Shown here in pieces: positions 7,255 to 14,644 of a stretch of DNA of 18,420 bases. Every line of letters starts with the position of its first letter. Positions within the stretch are counted from its first letter, which is position 1. The position numbers were made by a program, and so were the translations under genes. The DNA lies in NCBI GenBank assembly GCA_018827685.1, contig JAHJXD010000073.1, positions 1 to 18,420 of the forward strand. Direction: 5' to 3'. Source of the DNA: Patescibacteria group bacterium (GTDB lineage Bacteria > Patescibacteriota > Patescibacteriia > Patescibacteriales > GWC2-42-12). A model generated the notes under the pieces. The model saw only the letters and a list, made by a program, of their open reading frames with translations, ran no database searches and had not been told where the DNA came from.

Positions 7255-7702
7255 AAATTTTTATAAAAATCATCAAGGCAGCATGTTGATGGATCTCTTG
7301 GTTACTATCGGTATTATCGTTCTCTTATCCACTATTGCCATACCTTACTTAAGAAAATACCAGCCGAATTTAAAACTCAACGCCACTGCTCGCGACTTAA
7401 CCACCGACCTAAGATACGCCCAGCAATTAACCATCACCGAGCAAAAAGTTCACCAAGTCGTTTTTGATTTAGTTAATGATCAATATCAAATTCTAAAAAT
7501 AGACACGGCCACCACCACGGTTAAAACCGTAACTCTTGAATCAGAAATAAGCATAAAACAGATTACCGATTTAACCGATAATAAAGTGGTTTTTAATTTT
7601 TACGGGGGCGTCAGCCAAGCCGGAACCGTAATTTTAACTAACACAAACAATGTTGACGCCACTATTAATATAAAGCCGTCCGGCTATATTCAATTGCAAT
7701 AA
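7220..7702 (+). CDS. GspH/FimT-like minor prepilin
   Basis: A prepilin-like protein of about 160 residues. A short basic leader ends in HQG, followed by SMLMDLLVTIGIIVLLSTIAIPYL, the N-terminal hydrophobic helix of type IV pilins. Cleavage would be after the Gly, leaving Ser at +1 and Asp rather than the usual Glu at +5. The segment ATARDLTTDLRYAQQLTITEQ just after the helix matches the GspH/FimT pattern. TTG 7208, ATG 7220 and ATG 7283 are possible starts. ATG 7220 is preferred: TTG 7208 is only 4 nt from the AAGGGG, and ATG 7283 would remove the leader Gly. The gene is 1 nt from the next one. Confidence 0.82.
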   Translation: MPINKKGISNGVNFYKNHQGSMLMDLLVTIGIIVLLSTIAIPYLRKYQPNLKLNATARDLTTDLRYAQQLTITEQKVHQVVFDLVNDQYQILKIDTATTTVKTVTLESEISIKQITDLTDNKVVFNFYGGVSQAGTVILTNTNNVDATINIKPSGYIQLQ

Positions 7703-7703
7703 A

Positions 7704-8132
7704 ATGCTAAAAAATATTTTAAACAATCGCGGCATGTCGTTAATTGAAACCATGGTTGCTTTATTGATTTTAATGGTGGCTTTTATCAGCCTGATTCAGT
7801 CTTTTCCTTTCAGCCAAACCATAGTAAAAACCGCGGAAAATTCTACCAAGGCCTCCTATCTGGCGCAAGACAAACTGGAACAGCTTTTAGCGCTAGGCTA
7901 CGACAATATTCCGGTCGGCACGGTTGAAGCTAAACAACGCCTATCGGCCGACTCGGCTGATTATTTGTATTTTTTTCAAAGGCAAACCACGGTTAGCTAT
8001 CTTGATGGCGACTGGCAGGCCTCGGCCAGCGATACGGGCATGAAAAAAATTTCTATCACAGTTTATTATACTAATTCTATCTCTAAAACAGAAAAGTCTT
8101 ATACCATCTCGGCCTTATCTAGCCAACGTTAA
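7704..8132 (+). CDS. PilV/GspI-like minor prepilin
   Basis: The 142-residue product has a very short leader MLKNILNNRG, then MSLIETMVALLILMVAFISL, a class III prepilin cleavage site with Glu at +5 and a single hydrophobic helix. After the helix comes KASYLAQDKLEQLLALGYD, a pattern typical of PilV/GspI pseudopilins (a run of residues linking helix to globular domain). It belongs to the four-gene prepilin block that probably forms a priming or tip complex. Assignment to PilV rather than another minor pilin is by resemblance and position. Confidence 0.8.
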   Translation: MLKNILNNRGMSLIETMVALLILMVAFISLIQSFPFSQTIVKTAENSTKASYLAQDKLEQLLALGYDNIPVGTVEAKQRLSADSADYLYFFQRQTTVSYLDGDWQASASDTGMKKISITVYYTNSISKTEKSYTISALSSQR

Positions 8133-8135
8133 ATT

Positions 8136-8714
8136 ATGCATAAAATAAATAAACAAACCGGGTTCACTCTGCCGGAAATAATGGTAAGTCTGGCTATTTT
8201 TGTTATGGTTATACTTTTAACCGGATCGATTTTTTCATTGTCGCAAAAATCTTATAAAAAAAGCTCTGATTCAGCCGAATTAACCCAAAACAACCGTGTT
8301 TCTCTTGACCGTTTATCAAGGGAATTAAGACAATCACCTGATATTATTACCACCTTGCCGCCGACCGATACCGACCCAGCCAACCCTCCGGCCGATCATA
8401 TTATCTTTCAAGACGGCCACGACTCAAGCCGAATTACCTATATACGTTATTATTTAAACGGTACTGACTTAATGAGAGAACATAAAGCTTATTATTTTAA
8501 TACGGATCCAGATGTTTATGTTTATTATAACAGCCTTGACGCAGGCGGTTCCCCGCCAAATGAAATAAATTTAGACGGCAACGCGCGCGTCATAGGAGAA
8601 TACTTTAACCAAATAAAATTTTGGGGATCTAACGGCATAGTAAATATTTATCTTAAACTAACAAAAAATACCAACACTTTTGAAATAGAAACCAGCGCCT
8701 TTGGCAGAAATTAA
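8136..8714 (+). CDS. PilW/GspJ-like minor prepilin
   Basis: The 192-residue product carries the leader MHKINKQTG and the helix FTLPEIMVSLAIFVMVILLT with Glu at +5 and the conserved Pro at +4. A segment VSLDRLSRELRQSPDI after the helix fits the PilW/GspJ group, where a helix rich in Leu-Arg-Glu repeats follows the membrane segment. The rest is a beta-rich globular region ending at TSAFGRN. It starts 3 nt after the previous gene and is followed 17 nt later by the PilX-like gene, consistent with one operon. Confidence 0.82.
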   Translation: MHKINKQTGFTLPEIMVSLAIFVMVILLTGSIFSLSQKSYKKSSDSAELTQNNRVSLDRLSRELRQSPDIITTLPPTDTDPANPPADHIIFQDGHDSSRITYIRYYLNGTDLMREHKAYYFNTDPDVYVYYNSLDAGGSPPNEINLDGNARVIGEYFNQIKFWGSNGIVNIYLKLTKNTNTFEIETSAFGRN

Positions 8715-8731
8715 AATCACCATTTAACAAT

Positions 8732-9964
8732 ATGATTGGCTATAAAAAGTTTAAATTACAAAGCGGGGTTGCTCTCCTAATTACCATTTTAATAATGTTT
8801 TTAATATTGTCTTTAGGCATTTATGTTTTAAATTTTTCTTCAACCGAAACCAAAATTGCCGCCAGCCAGGTTAGCGGAGGTAAGACTTATTATTTAGCTG
8901 AAGCGGGCATACAGGAAATGGTTTGGAAATTAAAAAACGACGCCAGCTACAAAAATAATTTTGAAACTAACCCAACCTGGACTGCCAGTTTCACCCGCAC
9001 CGACCCGTTTGGCCCCAACAGCGGCTCATACACTGTTGCTATAACTAACACGAGCATAGCTCACGGCAATATTATTTCAACCGGCTCAATAAATATCAAC
9101 GATAAAACCAGCCAAAGAATCGTCAAAACTTATGTTTATCGCGCCCTGGGACAATCCGGCGTCAAGGATAATGGCGGTTTCGCCGACGGCAATATTGATA
9201 TTTCGTACAGCAAGGTAAATTTCCACGATGGCAGCGCCCATTCTAATAATAATTTTATCGTCAACAGCTTTAGCACAGTCAATGTGGACACAGACCTGAA
9301 CGCGGTTAATCAATATATTAAATCAGACTCTTCTACGGTGAGCGTGGCCGGTGCCATTCATTCGGCCAATTATCCACCGGCCGCGGCCAGTATTACCATG
9401 CCGGCGGTTGATTTTGATTCAGCCAGCGCCAATTCTTTAAAAAATCGCGCCACTATAGTTTACACCCAGGCCCAGTTTGAAATTTTAATGCAAAATAATC
9501 AAAACCTGACTTTACCCGGACCGATCACTTATGTTGACGGCGACGTCAATGTAAAAGGCGGACAAACATTGACAGTCAATGGCCTTTTGATAGTTGGCCG
9601 AGATTTAATCGTCGGGCATTCGCTCTGTCGCGGTTTTCGCTGCGGCAGCAATTCAATCACGGTAAATCATACTACCGGCCAAGCCGCCGGCATTTTAGCC
9701 AAAAGAAAAATTAATTTTGAAACCTGGATCAGCGATATTAGTATTAACGGCGTTGTTTATGCCAGCGACCAGTTAAGCATCGTAAGTTTCCCTATCGGCT
9801 TCAGTTTTAATGTTACCGGCGGCCTAATCGGCAGAAAATTAACCATTACCAGCATCTGGCAACCGCTCAATATTAATTATAATAATGATATTCTGGTTGA
9901 AACCCTGGGTGCCACCGAATTTTCTCCGATTATTACAGTTAATCATTGGGAAGAAGAATATTAA
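8732..9964 (+). CDS. PilX-like pilus-associated protein with a large beta-rich region
   Basis: The 410-residue product starts with QSGVALLITILIMFLILSLG (10-29), the PilX N-terminal membrane segment, followed by KTYYLAEAGIQEMVWKL (51-67), the usual PilX/GspK signature. There is no Glu at +5. From about residue 140 onward it is Asn-, Ser- and Thr-rich with short repeated strands such as ITYVDGDVNVKGGQ, suggesting a beta-helix or beta-solenoid. Two cysteines close together (HSLCRGFRCGS) may form a disulfide loop. The large region is probably exposed at the pilus tip or cell surface, possibly for adhesion; this is inferred from size and composition only. Confidence 0.78.
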   Translation: MIGYKKFKLQSGVALLITILIMFLILSLGIYVLNFSSTETKIAASQVSGGKTYYLAEAGIQEMVWKLKNDASYKNNFETNPTWTASFTRTDPFGPNSGSYTVAITNTSIAHGNIISTGSININDKTSQRIVKTYVYRALGQSGVKDNGGFADGNIDISYSKVNFHDGSAHSNNNFIVNSFSTVNVDTDLNAVNQYIKSDSSTVSVAGAIHSANYPPAAASITMPAVDFDSASANSLKNRATIVYTQAQFEILMQNNQNLTLPGPITYVDGDVNVKGGQTLTVNGLLIVGRDLIVGHSLCRGFRCGSNSITVNHTTGQAAGILAKRKINFETWISDISINGVVYASDQLSIVSFPIGFSFNVTGGLIGRKLTITSIWQPLNINYNNDILVETLGATEFSPIITVNHWEEEY

Positions 9965-9978
9965 TCGCTAGCGTTATA

Positions 9979-9987
9979 TGATATAAT
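9979..9987 (+). promoter_or_regulatory. extended -10 promoter directly before pilM
   Basis: TG-A-TATAAT at 9979-9987 is a perfect extended -10, the same form as the one before pilB. There is no good -35 at the usual distance. Transcription would be expected near 9993-9995, at or next to the ATG at 9994, so the message from this promoter would have little or no leader. Confidence 0.6.
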
Positions 9988-9993
9988 AAAATT

Positions 9994-11154
9994 ATGATGT
10001 TAATCAAGGGATCATCCAGCCCAATCGGCCTAGATATTTCCGATTTATCCATAAAATTAGTCCAGCTTGATAAAAGCCGGGATAAAATAAAAATTCAAGC
10101 CTTAAGCAAATTAAATCTGCCCCAGGGAATTATTGTTAATGGGGAAATAAAAAATAAAGCCGAGCTAATTAAAGCCATTAAAAAAATAATAGCTGATCCG
10201 CTATACGGGAAAGTCAGTTCCGAAAAAGTTGTGGCCTGTCTGCCTGAATCAAAAACTTTTATTAAATTAATTGAAATACAAAAATCACCAAATCATTTAG
10301 CTGATATTATCGGCTCAGAAATTGAAAAACATGTGCCGATGGAGCTTAATGAAATTTACTATGATTGGCAAATTATTGAAGAATTGACTGACAAATATTT
10401 GGTTTTAATCGGCGCTACGCCTAAAAATATAGTCAATCAATATACTGACTTGCTTGATCAGGCTAAATTATCGCCCATCGCGCTTGAAATTGAGCCAATA
10501 TCTATTTGCCGATCCCTGCTAAAAGAAGAAACATTTAGTTTAAAACCAATAGCAGGCGATAATCTGAATTATGGCATTATTGATATTGGCGCTAACCACG
10601 CCTGTATGATATTTTATTCCGGCCATACCATACTCTTTACCGTTAGCATGCCCATCTCTGGCGAAGAAATCACTGCTAAAATTTCACAGACTTTAGATCT
10701 AACTAAAGAACAAGCGGAAAAAGCAAAAATTATCTGCGGCTTAGATGAGAATAAAGCTAACGGAGTAATTAAAAACATCTTAACTGATAATCTAAAAAAT
10801 TTGATGGAAAAAATAAAAGAAGCAATTTCATTTTATGAAAATTATTTTAATCAACGCGGACCGTTAAACCAAATTTTACTATGCGGCGGTGGCGCCAATA
10901 TGCTTAATCTGAAAAAAATTATTAGTAAAAAATTTTCTGTCGAAGTTAAGTTAGCCGATGCTTTAACTAATTTATCCGAGGAAAAAAATGAATTCGATGA
11001 AATCTTCGCGGAAAAACATACCTTAGATTTTAAATTAATTAAACTTGATTCTGATGATAAACAAAAAAACTTATCTATTAAACAAAATTCTAGCGCTACT
11101 TTTGCTACAGCCATTGGCCTGGCTTTACGAGAAATTTTTATAGATGAATTATAA
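9994..11154 (+). CDS. pilM: type IV pilus actin-like ATPase PilM
   Basis: PilM is a cytoplasmic actin/FtsA-like protein that binds the N-terminus of PilN and links the PilB motor to the alignment complex. The 386-residue product shows the actin-fold nucleotide motifs: phosphate-1 PIGLDISDLSIKLVQL (10-25), phosphate-2 GIIDIGANHACMIF (194-207) and the adenosine loop ILLCGGGANML (294-304). The SEIEKHVPMELNE stretch (108-120) is typical of PilM. The C-terminus keeps the ATAIGLALRE helix (371-380). Start: tandem ATGs at 9994 and 9997; either is possible. pilN, its binding partner, follows 23 nt later. Confidence 0.92.
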   Translation: MMLIKGSSSPIGLDISDLSIKLVQLDKSRDKIKIQALSKLNLPQGIIVNGEIKNKAELIKAIKKIIADPLYGKVSSEKVVACLPESKTFIKLIEIQKSPNHLADIIGSEIEKHVPMELNEIYYDWQIIEELTDKYLVLIGATPKNIVNQYTDLLDQAKLSPIALEIEPISICRSLLKEETFSLKPIAGDNLNYGIIDIGANHACMIFYSGHTILFTVSMPISGEEITAKISQTLDLTKEQAEKAKIICGLDENKANGVIKNILTDNLKNLMEKIKEAISFYENYFNQRGPLNQILLCGGGANMLNLKKIISKKFSVEVKLADALTNLSEEKNEFDEIFAEKHTLDFKLIKLDSDDKQKNLSIKQNSSATFATAIGLALREIFIDEL

Positions 11155-11168
11155 AGGGACTGTCCCTT
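11154..11168. repeat. palindrome AAGGGACTGTCCCTT between pilM and pilN
   Basis: Seven-base arms AAGGGAC and GTCCCTT flank a single T, overlapping the last base of the pilM stop codon. The AAGGGACTG half is shared with the repeat after pilO (12319 onward). With too short a loop for a hairpin, it could be a protein site or a remnant of a dispersed repeat. Confidence 0.6.
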
Positions 11169-11177
11169 AAAATTATT

Positions 11178-11711
11178 ATGCTTACTCTAAACCTTATTTC
11201 AGAGGAATTAAAAAAAGAAATTAAACTGCGCCGTTTTTATTTATTTATTAAAAAAATCTATTTAACTTTGATTATTATTACTATTGTTGCCGCCATTATC
11301 CTTTTGGCTGCCAAAACCATACTCCAGACAAAATTCAATGATATTGTTGGCCAAACCACCTTGGTAACAAAAAACAATCAAAACTATAATATTAAAATAA
11401 TAGATATAAATAACCGGATAAACTTTATAGAAAAAGTGCAAAAAGACTTCATCCCTTGGTCAAATTTATTAAAAACCGTGGCCAACATAACGTCTAATGA
11501 TATTGGCTTAAATTATCTTCAAATTAATTCTGTGGAACAAACAATAAAAATTAAAGGTAAAGCCGGCATGCGAGAAAGTTTGCTTGATTTTAAACAAAAA
11601 ATGGAAGCTACAACTATTTTTAAAGATATTGATCTTCCAATTAAAAATATTTTGGAAAAAGAAAATATTAATTTTGAAATAAGCGCCAAAATAAATTTAT
11701 CAAACTTATAA
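11178..11711 (+). CDS. pilN: type IV pilus alignment protein PilN
   Basis: PilN is a bitopic membrane protein whose cytoplasmic N-terminus binds PilM and whose extracytoplasmic part pairs with PilO. The 177-residue product begins MLTLNLISEELKKE, matching the conserved (I/L)NLL PilM-binding segment, then a membrane helix at about 28-48, an Asn- and Lys-rich coiled region (about 50-90) and a small alpha/beta domain with KIKGKAG and FKQKMEATTIFKDI. Length and position between pilM and pilO are as expected. There is no strong similarity beyond the family pattern, so the call rests partly on gene order. Confidence 0.85.
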   Translation: MLTLNLISEELKKEIKLRRFYLFIKKIYLTLIIITIVAAIILLAAKTILQTKFNDIVGQTTLVTKNNQNYNIKIIDINNRINFIEKVQKDFIPWSNLLKTVANITSNDIGLNYLQINSVEQTIKIKGKAGMRESLLDFKQKMEATTIFKDIDLPIKNILEKENINFEISAKINLSNL

Positions 11712-11718
11712 TACTCAT

Positions 11719-12318
11719 GTGGACACCAATAAATATTCAAAACTTAGCCTAAAAAATAAAATTACCGCGAGCATGGTCGGCTTTTTTGTAATAATTTTAT
11801 CTTTAGTTTATTTTATTATCATTCCGACCATCAGAGAAATTAAAGATATAAGCGGCGCCATAGAAGCGCAGAGAGAAGATCTGGAAAAAAAATACATTAA
11901 AAGCCAAAAAATAAGGCAACTAGCCCAAAATTTAAAAGAAATTAAGCCTAAGCTTGAACTCTTGGACCAAATTTTTATCAATAAAAACCGCGAGCTGGAA
12001 TTTATTACCAGTCTGGAAAATGAAGCCAATAAAAACCAGATAAGCCAAAAAATAAATTTAAGCGCGCCGCAACAAGTGGAAAATAAAAATTTTCAAAAAA
12101 CCAACTTGCAACTTCTTACTAAAGGCGGCTTTATTAAACAACTGCGGTATCTAATGAATCTTGAAAATTTAAGCTACTATATTAACGTTAAATTACTAGA
12201 ATTATTCCCAGCCTCCGACAACGAGCAAGCCAAAGCCGATAGTCAAAGAGTCTTGCCCGCCCATATTGAAACCAACCAGCTTAATATGCTTATTAATGCC
12301 GATACTTTTTGGAACTAG
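11719..12318 (+). CDS. pilO: type IV pilus alignment protein PilO
   Basis: PilO forms a heterodimer with PilN in the inner-membrane alignment complex. The 199-residue product has a short cytoplasmic N-terminus, one membrane helix at about 16-35 (MVGFFVIILSLVYFIIIPTI), a coiled coil rich in Glu, Lys and Leu at about 36-105, and a C-terminal alpha/beta domain including GGFIKQLRYLMNLENL and LPAHIETNQLNMLINADTFW. It begins with GTG at 11719, 7 nt after pilN; the nearby ATG at 11717 is out of frame. It ends in TAG at 12316-12318, right beside a short repeat. Confidence 0.85.
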   Translation: MDTNKYSKLSLKNKITASMVGFFVIILSLVYFIIIPTIREIKDISGAIEAQREDLEKKYIKSQKIRQLAQNLKEIKPKLELLDQIFINKNRELEFITSLENEANKNQISQKINLSAPQQVENKNFQKTNLQLLTKGGFIKQLRYLMNLENLSYYINVKLLELFPASDNEQAKADSQRVLPAHIETNQLNMLINADTFWN

Positions 12319-12320
12319 AA

Positions 12321-12348
12321 GGGACTGCGGCCCAATGCTCTTTCAGAT
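12321..12348 (+). repeat. GGGACTG-type dispersed repeat, copy A
   Basis: The segment from GGGACTGCGG to CTTTCAGAT matches a minus-strand segment at 16024-16051 at about 24 of 28 positions, including an exact AATGCTCTTTC. It follows directly after pilO and fills the space before the next ATG. An upstream in-frame TTG at 12309 would translate this repeat, which argues against that start for the next gene. Confidence 0.6.
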
Positions 12349-12365
12349 CACGGCGCCTAAATAAT

Positions 12366-12653
12366 ATGATAAAAATAACAAAAAAATCAATAATAAAATT
12401 AACTCTGAAAAAATTATCCGGTCTAGCAGCCGAAATTATTATTCTTATAACTTTAATAATTTTAATTTTCATGTCATTATTTTTGTATAAAAATTTTTAT
12501 CAAGCAATAGCCCAAACTAAAAAAATTATAATTCTTAGAGAAAAAGTGATTATGGGTATGGTCGATATGGCAAAATTGAATATTGTAATAGATAAAGTAA
12601 CGGAAAAAACCAAGCCTAATGAATTAAAAAATATTATTAGCCCTTTTCGTTAA
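12366..12653 (+). CDS. small single-TM protein at the end of the pilus locus
   Basis: The product is 95 residues from ATG 12366, with a Lys-rich N-terminus, one strong membrane helix at about 20-43 (AAEIIILITLIILIFMSLFLYK), then a Lys-rich tail. It occupies the place where PilP lies in other pilus loci, but it has no lipobox and no PilP-like domain, so the homology is not claimed. A TTG 57 nt upstream is in frame but would translate a repeat, so ATG 12366 is preferred. It ends 7 nt from the convergent iscS gene, leaving no room for a classical terminator. Confidence 0.6.
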   Translation: MIKITKKSIIKLTLKKLSGLAAEIIILITLIILIFMSLFLYKNFYQAIAQTKKIIILREKVIMGMVDMAKLNIVIDKVTEKTKPNELKNIISPFR

Positions 12654-12660
12654 ATGGGAC

Positions 12661-13869
12661 TTACAATTCCGGCGCCATATGTCTTAATTTTTCAATAATT
12701 GGCGGCAAAATTTTTAACACTGCTTCTATTTCCGATAGAGTATTATTTTTTCCAAAAGTAAATCTAATAGTACTATGAGCGATTTCGTCTTTTATCCCCA
12801 TAGCTGATAATACGGGAGAGGCTTTTAAGCTGGCTGAAGCGCAAGCTGAACCAGTAGAAACAGCTACTTTTTCTAAGTCCAGAGCAATTAATATTGATTC
12901 TCCTTCCGCTCCGATAAATGAAATATTGGCATGAGATGGGGTTGAATTATTTATATCTGTATTGATCGCAATATTTGAAATTTTTTGTTTGATTAAAATA
13001 ATAAATTCGTTTCTTAATTCAGCAATTTTTTTATTATTTTTTTCTTTATTTTCCCCGCAAATTTTAATAGCTTGGCCCAAACCGACAATGCCAGGAACAT
13101 TTAGAGTTCCGCTTCTTAAATTTTTTTCATGATGCCCGCCTAATTGCACACCATTAATCAGAGTCCCCTGTTTAACAAATAAAGCGCCCACGCCTTTTGG
13201 CCCATAAATTTTATGCCCGGAAAGCGATAGCAAATCAACGTGAAGATATTTAATGTCGCAATTTAAAAAATTTAATGCTTGTACCGCGTCAGTATGAAAA
13301 TATACTTTATTTTTATTTTCTTTAATTCTAACGCGATTTATTTTTTCAATAATTTTTCCGATTTCCCTAATCGGCTGAATACTGCCAACCTCGCTATTAA
13401 CATACATAATGGAAACAAAAACCGTATTTTCTCTGATTGATTTTTTAAAAACATCTAAATTTACTATGCCATTTTTCTCAACCGGCAAATAAGTAACTTC
13501 CATTCCTTGAGCTTCAAGCTGACGAAAAGGCTCTAAAACAGCTGGGTGCTCTATGACTGATGTGATAATATGCAATTTTTTACCTTGATCGCTTTTACTT
13601 AAAGCGTCTATAACGCCAAAAATAGCCAAATTATCAGCTTCAGTAGCGCCTGAAGTAAAAATAATTTCTAAAGGCGAGCAATTTAAAAATTTCGCCACTT
13701 TTTCTCTAGCAACATCAACCCCTGCCAGCGCTGTTTGGCCAAAACCATGGATTGAAGAAGGATTGCCGAATTTATTACTAAAATAAGGCAACATAGCCTT
13801 AAGCACATTTTTATCAACAGGAGTGGTTGCGCTGTGATCAAGATAAATTGATTTTTTATTTTGTCTCAT
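12661..13869 (-). CDS. iscS: cysteine desulfurase IscS/NifS
   Basis: A PLP enzyme that takes sulfur from cysteine and passes it as persulfide to IscU. The 402-residue product shows YLDHSATTPVD (9-19), TSGATEADN (72-80), the stacking His108 in SVIEHPAV (104-111), HTDAVQ with Asp194, and the PLP-Schiff base Lys220 in SLSGHKIYGPKGVG (215-228). The catalytic Cys343 is in STGSACASASL (338-348), the long-loop form of the group I (IscS/NifS-like) enzymes rather than SufS. All key residues are present. It is the last gene of the minus-strand operon, and its 3' end nearly meets the pilus locus. Confidence 0.94.
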   Translation of the reverse strand: MRQNKKSIYLDHSATTPVDKNVLKAMLPYFSNKFGNPSSIHGFGQTALAGVDVAREKVAKFLNCSPLEIIFTSGATEADNLAIFGVIDALSKSDQGKKLHIITSVIEHPAVLEPFRQLEAQGMEVTYLPVEKNGIVNLDVFKKSIRENTVFVSIMYVNSEVGSIQPIREIGKIIEKINRVRIKENKNKVYFHTDAVQALNFLNCDIKYLHVDLLSLSGHKIYGPKGVGALFVKQGTLINGVQLGGHHEKNLRSGTLNVPGIVGLGQAIKICGENKEKNNKKIAELRNEFIILIKQKISNIAINTDINNSTPSHANISFIGAEGESILIALDLEKVAVSTGSACASASLKASPVLSAMGIKDEIAHSTIRFTFGKNNTLSEIEAVLKILPPIIEKLRHMAPEL

Positions 13870-13896
13870 AAAATTATTTATAATAACAAATGGCTA

Positions 13897-13949
13897 AATG
13901 ACAAATTATTTATTTTTTGTTATTTGGATTTTGATATTGATTTGTCATT
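13897..13949. repeat. 10-bp inverted repeat at the nfu 3' end
   Basis: AATGACAAAT at 13897-13906 is exactly inverted as ATTTGTCATT at 13940-13949, across 33 nt. The right arm contains the nfu TGA stop codon (13945-13947). It lies in the nfu-iscS gap and could act as an mRNA hairpin between the two cistrons or be a repeat insertion that supplied the stop. Confidence 0.55.
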
Positions 13950-14220
13950 GTAAACTACATTCAGGGACTGCTATTACTTCTTTAACCCATGGCACTTGTT
14001 TCTTTATCTTCGCCTCAATCCCCTGTTTTAAAGTAATTTGCGACATTGGGCAATGTACGCAATGGCCCATTAACTCCACTTTTAACACGCCTGATTTTTT
14101 ATCAAAATTAACAAAATGAACATCTCCGCCGTCCATTTGCAAAGATGGTCTAATTTGTTCTAAAACACTTTTTATCTTATCAATAGTTGACGCTAAAACT
14201 TTAATTTTTCTTTTAATCAT
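13945..14220 (-). CDS. NifU C-terminal domain / Nfu-type iron-sulfur carrier
   Basis: This is a stand-alone Nfu domain of about 91 residues. It has the family core SLQMDGGDVHFV and the GHCVHCPMSQITLKQGIEAKIK signature, whose CxxC holds an iron-sulfur cluster between two subunits. Such carriers pass clusters from IscU to target proteins; no IscA-type carrier is encoded here, so it may fill that role. A TTG start at 14238 is possible, but ATG 14220 fits the usual domain length and gives a normal start codon. The last residues CSLQ after AVPE come from the adjacent repeat. Confidence 0.88.
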   Translation of the reverse strand: MIKRKIKVLASTIDKIKSVLEQIRPSLQMDGGDVHFVNFDKKSGVLKVELMGHCVHCPMSQITLKQGIEAKIKKQVPWVKEVIAVPECSLQ

Positions 14221-14263
14221 ATTGTTTAAAATTTCCAATTTTTAATGTTTAAATTTTAAAAAA

Positions 14264-14641
14264 TTAAAAATTATTTTTCTGATATTTAGCAATCGCATCT
14301 TTAAGCGCTTCAACTCCCAACATTGAACAATGGATTTTTTGCCAAGGCAAACCGCCTAAATCTTTTACTATTTTGTCTTTTGTTATTTTCATTGCCTTTT
14401 CAAGCGTTTTGCCTTTTACAATATCGGTTAAGGCGGACGAAACAGCAATCGCGGCCACGCAACCCAATGTTTCAAATTTAATGTCAGAAATAATGTTTTC
14501 TTGTTTTTTTATCTTCAAATAAATTTTCATAACATCGCCGCAAGCTGGATTACCAGCCTGACCAACAGCGTCAGCATTTTTTATCTGACCCTGATTATGC
14601 GGACTTTTAAAATGCTGAATTACTTTTTTAGAATATCGCAT
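14264..14641 (-). CDS. iscU: iron-sulfur cluster scaffold IscU/NifU N-terminal type
   Basis: IscU receives sulfur from IscS and iron and assembles a 2Fe-2S cluster. The 125-residue product contains all three cluster cysteines: Cys34 in NPACGD, Cys61 in ETLGC and Cys105 in IHCSMLG, with Asp36 present. The start RYSKKVIQHFKSPHNQG is the usual NifU-N pattern. The LPPVK-type chaperone-recognition motif of proteobacterial IscU is replaced by LPWQKIHC, as seen in NifU/SufU-like scaffolds outside Proteobacteria. The zinc-binding insertion of SufU is absent. Only 3 nt separate it from the upstream L,D-transpeptidase gene. Confidence 0.92.
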   Translation of the reverse strand: MRYSKKVIQHFKSPHNQGQIKNADAVGQAGNPACGDVMKIYLKIKKQENIISDIKFETLGCVAAIAVSSALTDIVKGKTLEKAMKITKDKIVKDLGGLPWQKIHCSMLGVEALKDAIAKYQKNNF

Positions 14642-14644
14642 ATA

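Noticed and set aside
12309..12365. N-terminal extension of the small TM protein from TTG 12309
   Set aside because: It would overlap the end of pilO and translate a dispersed repeat; ATG 12366 gives a clean membrane protein.
13945..13947. Recoded UGA as in Gracilibacteria/Absconditabacteria
   Set aside because: TGA falls at the expected end of nfu, and no gene in the window needs read-through of TGA to keep its conserved domains.
13898..14119. Plus-strand open frame of 73 codons
   Set aside because: It is antisense to the nfu gene, whose CxxC and GGDV motifs are unmistakable; the plus-strand product has no recognisable pattern.
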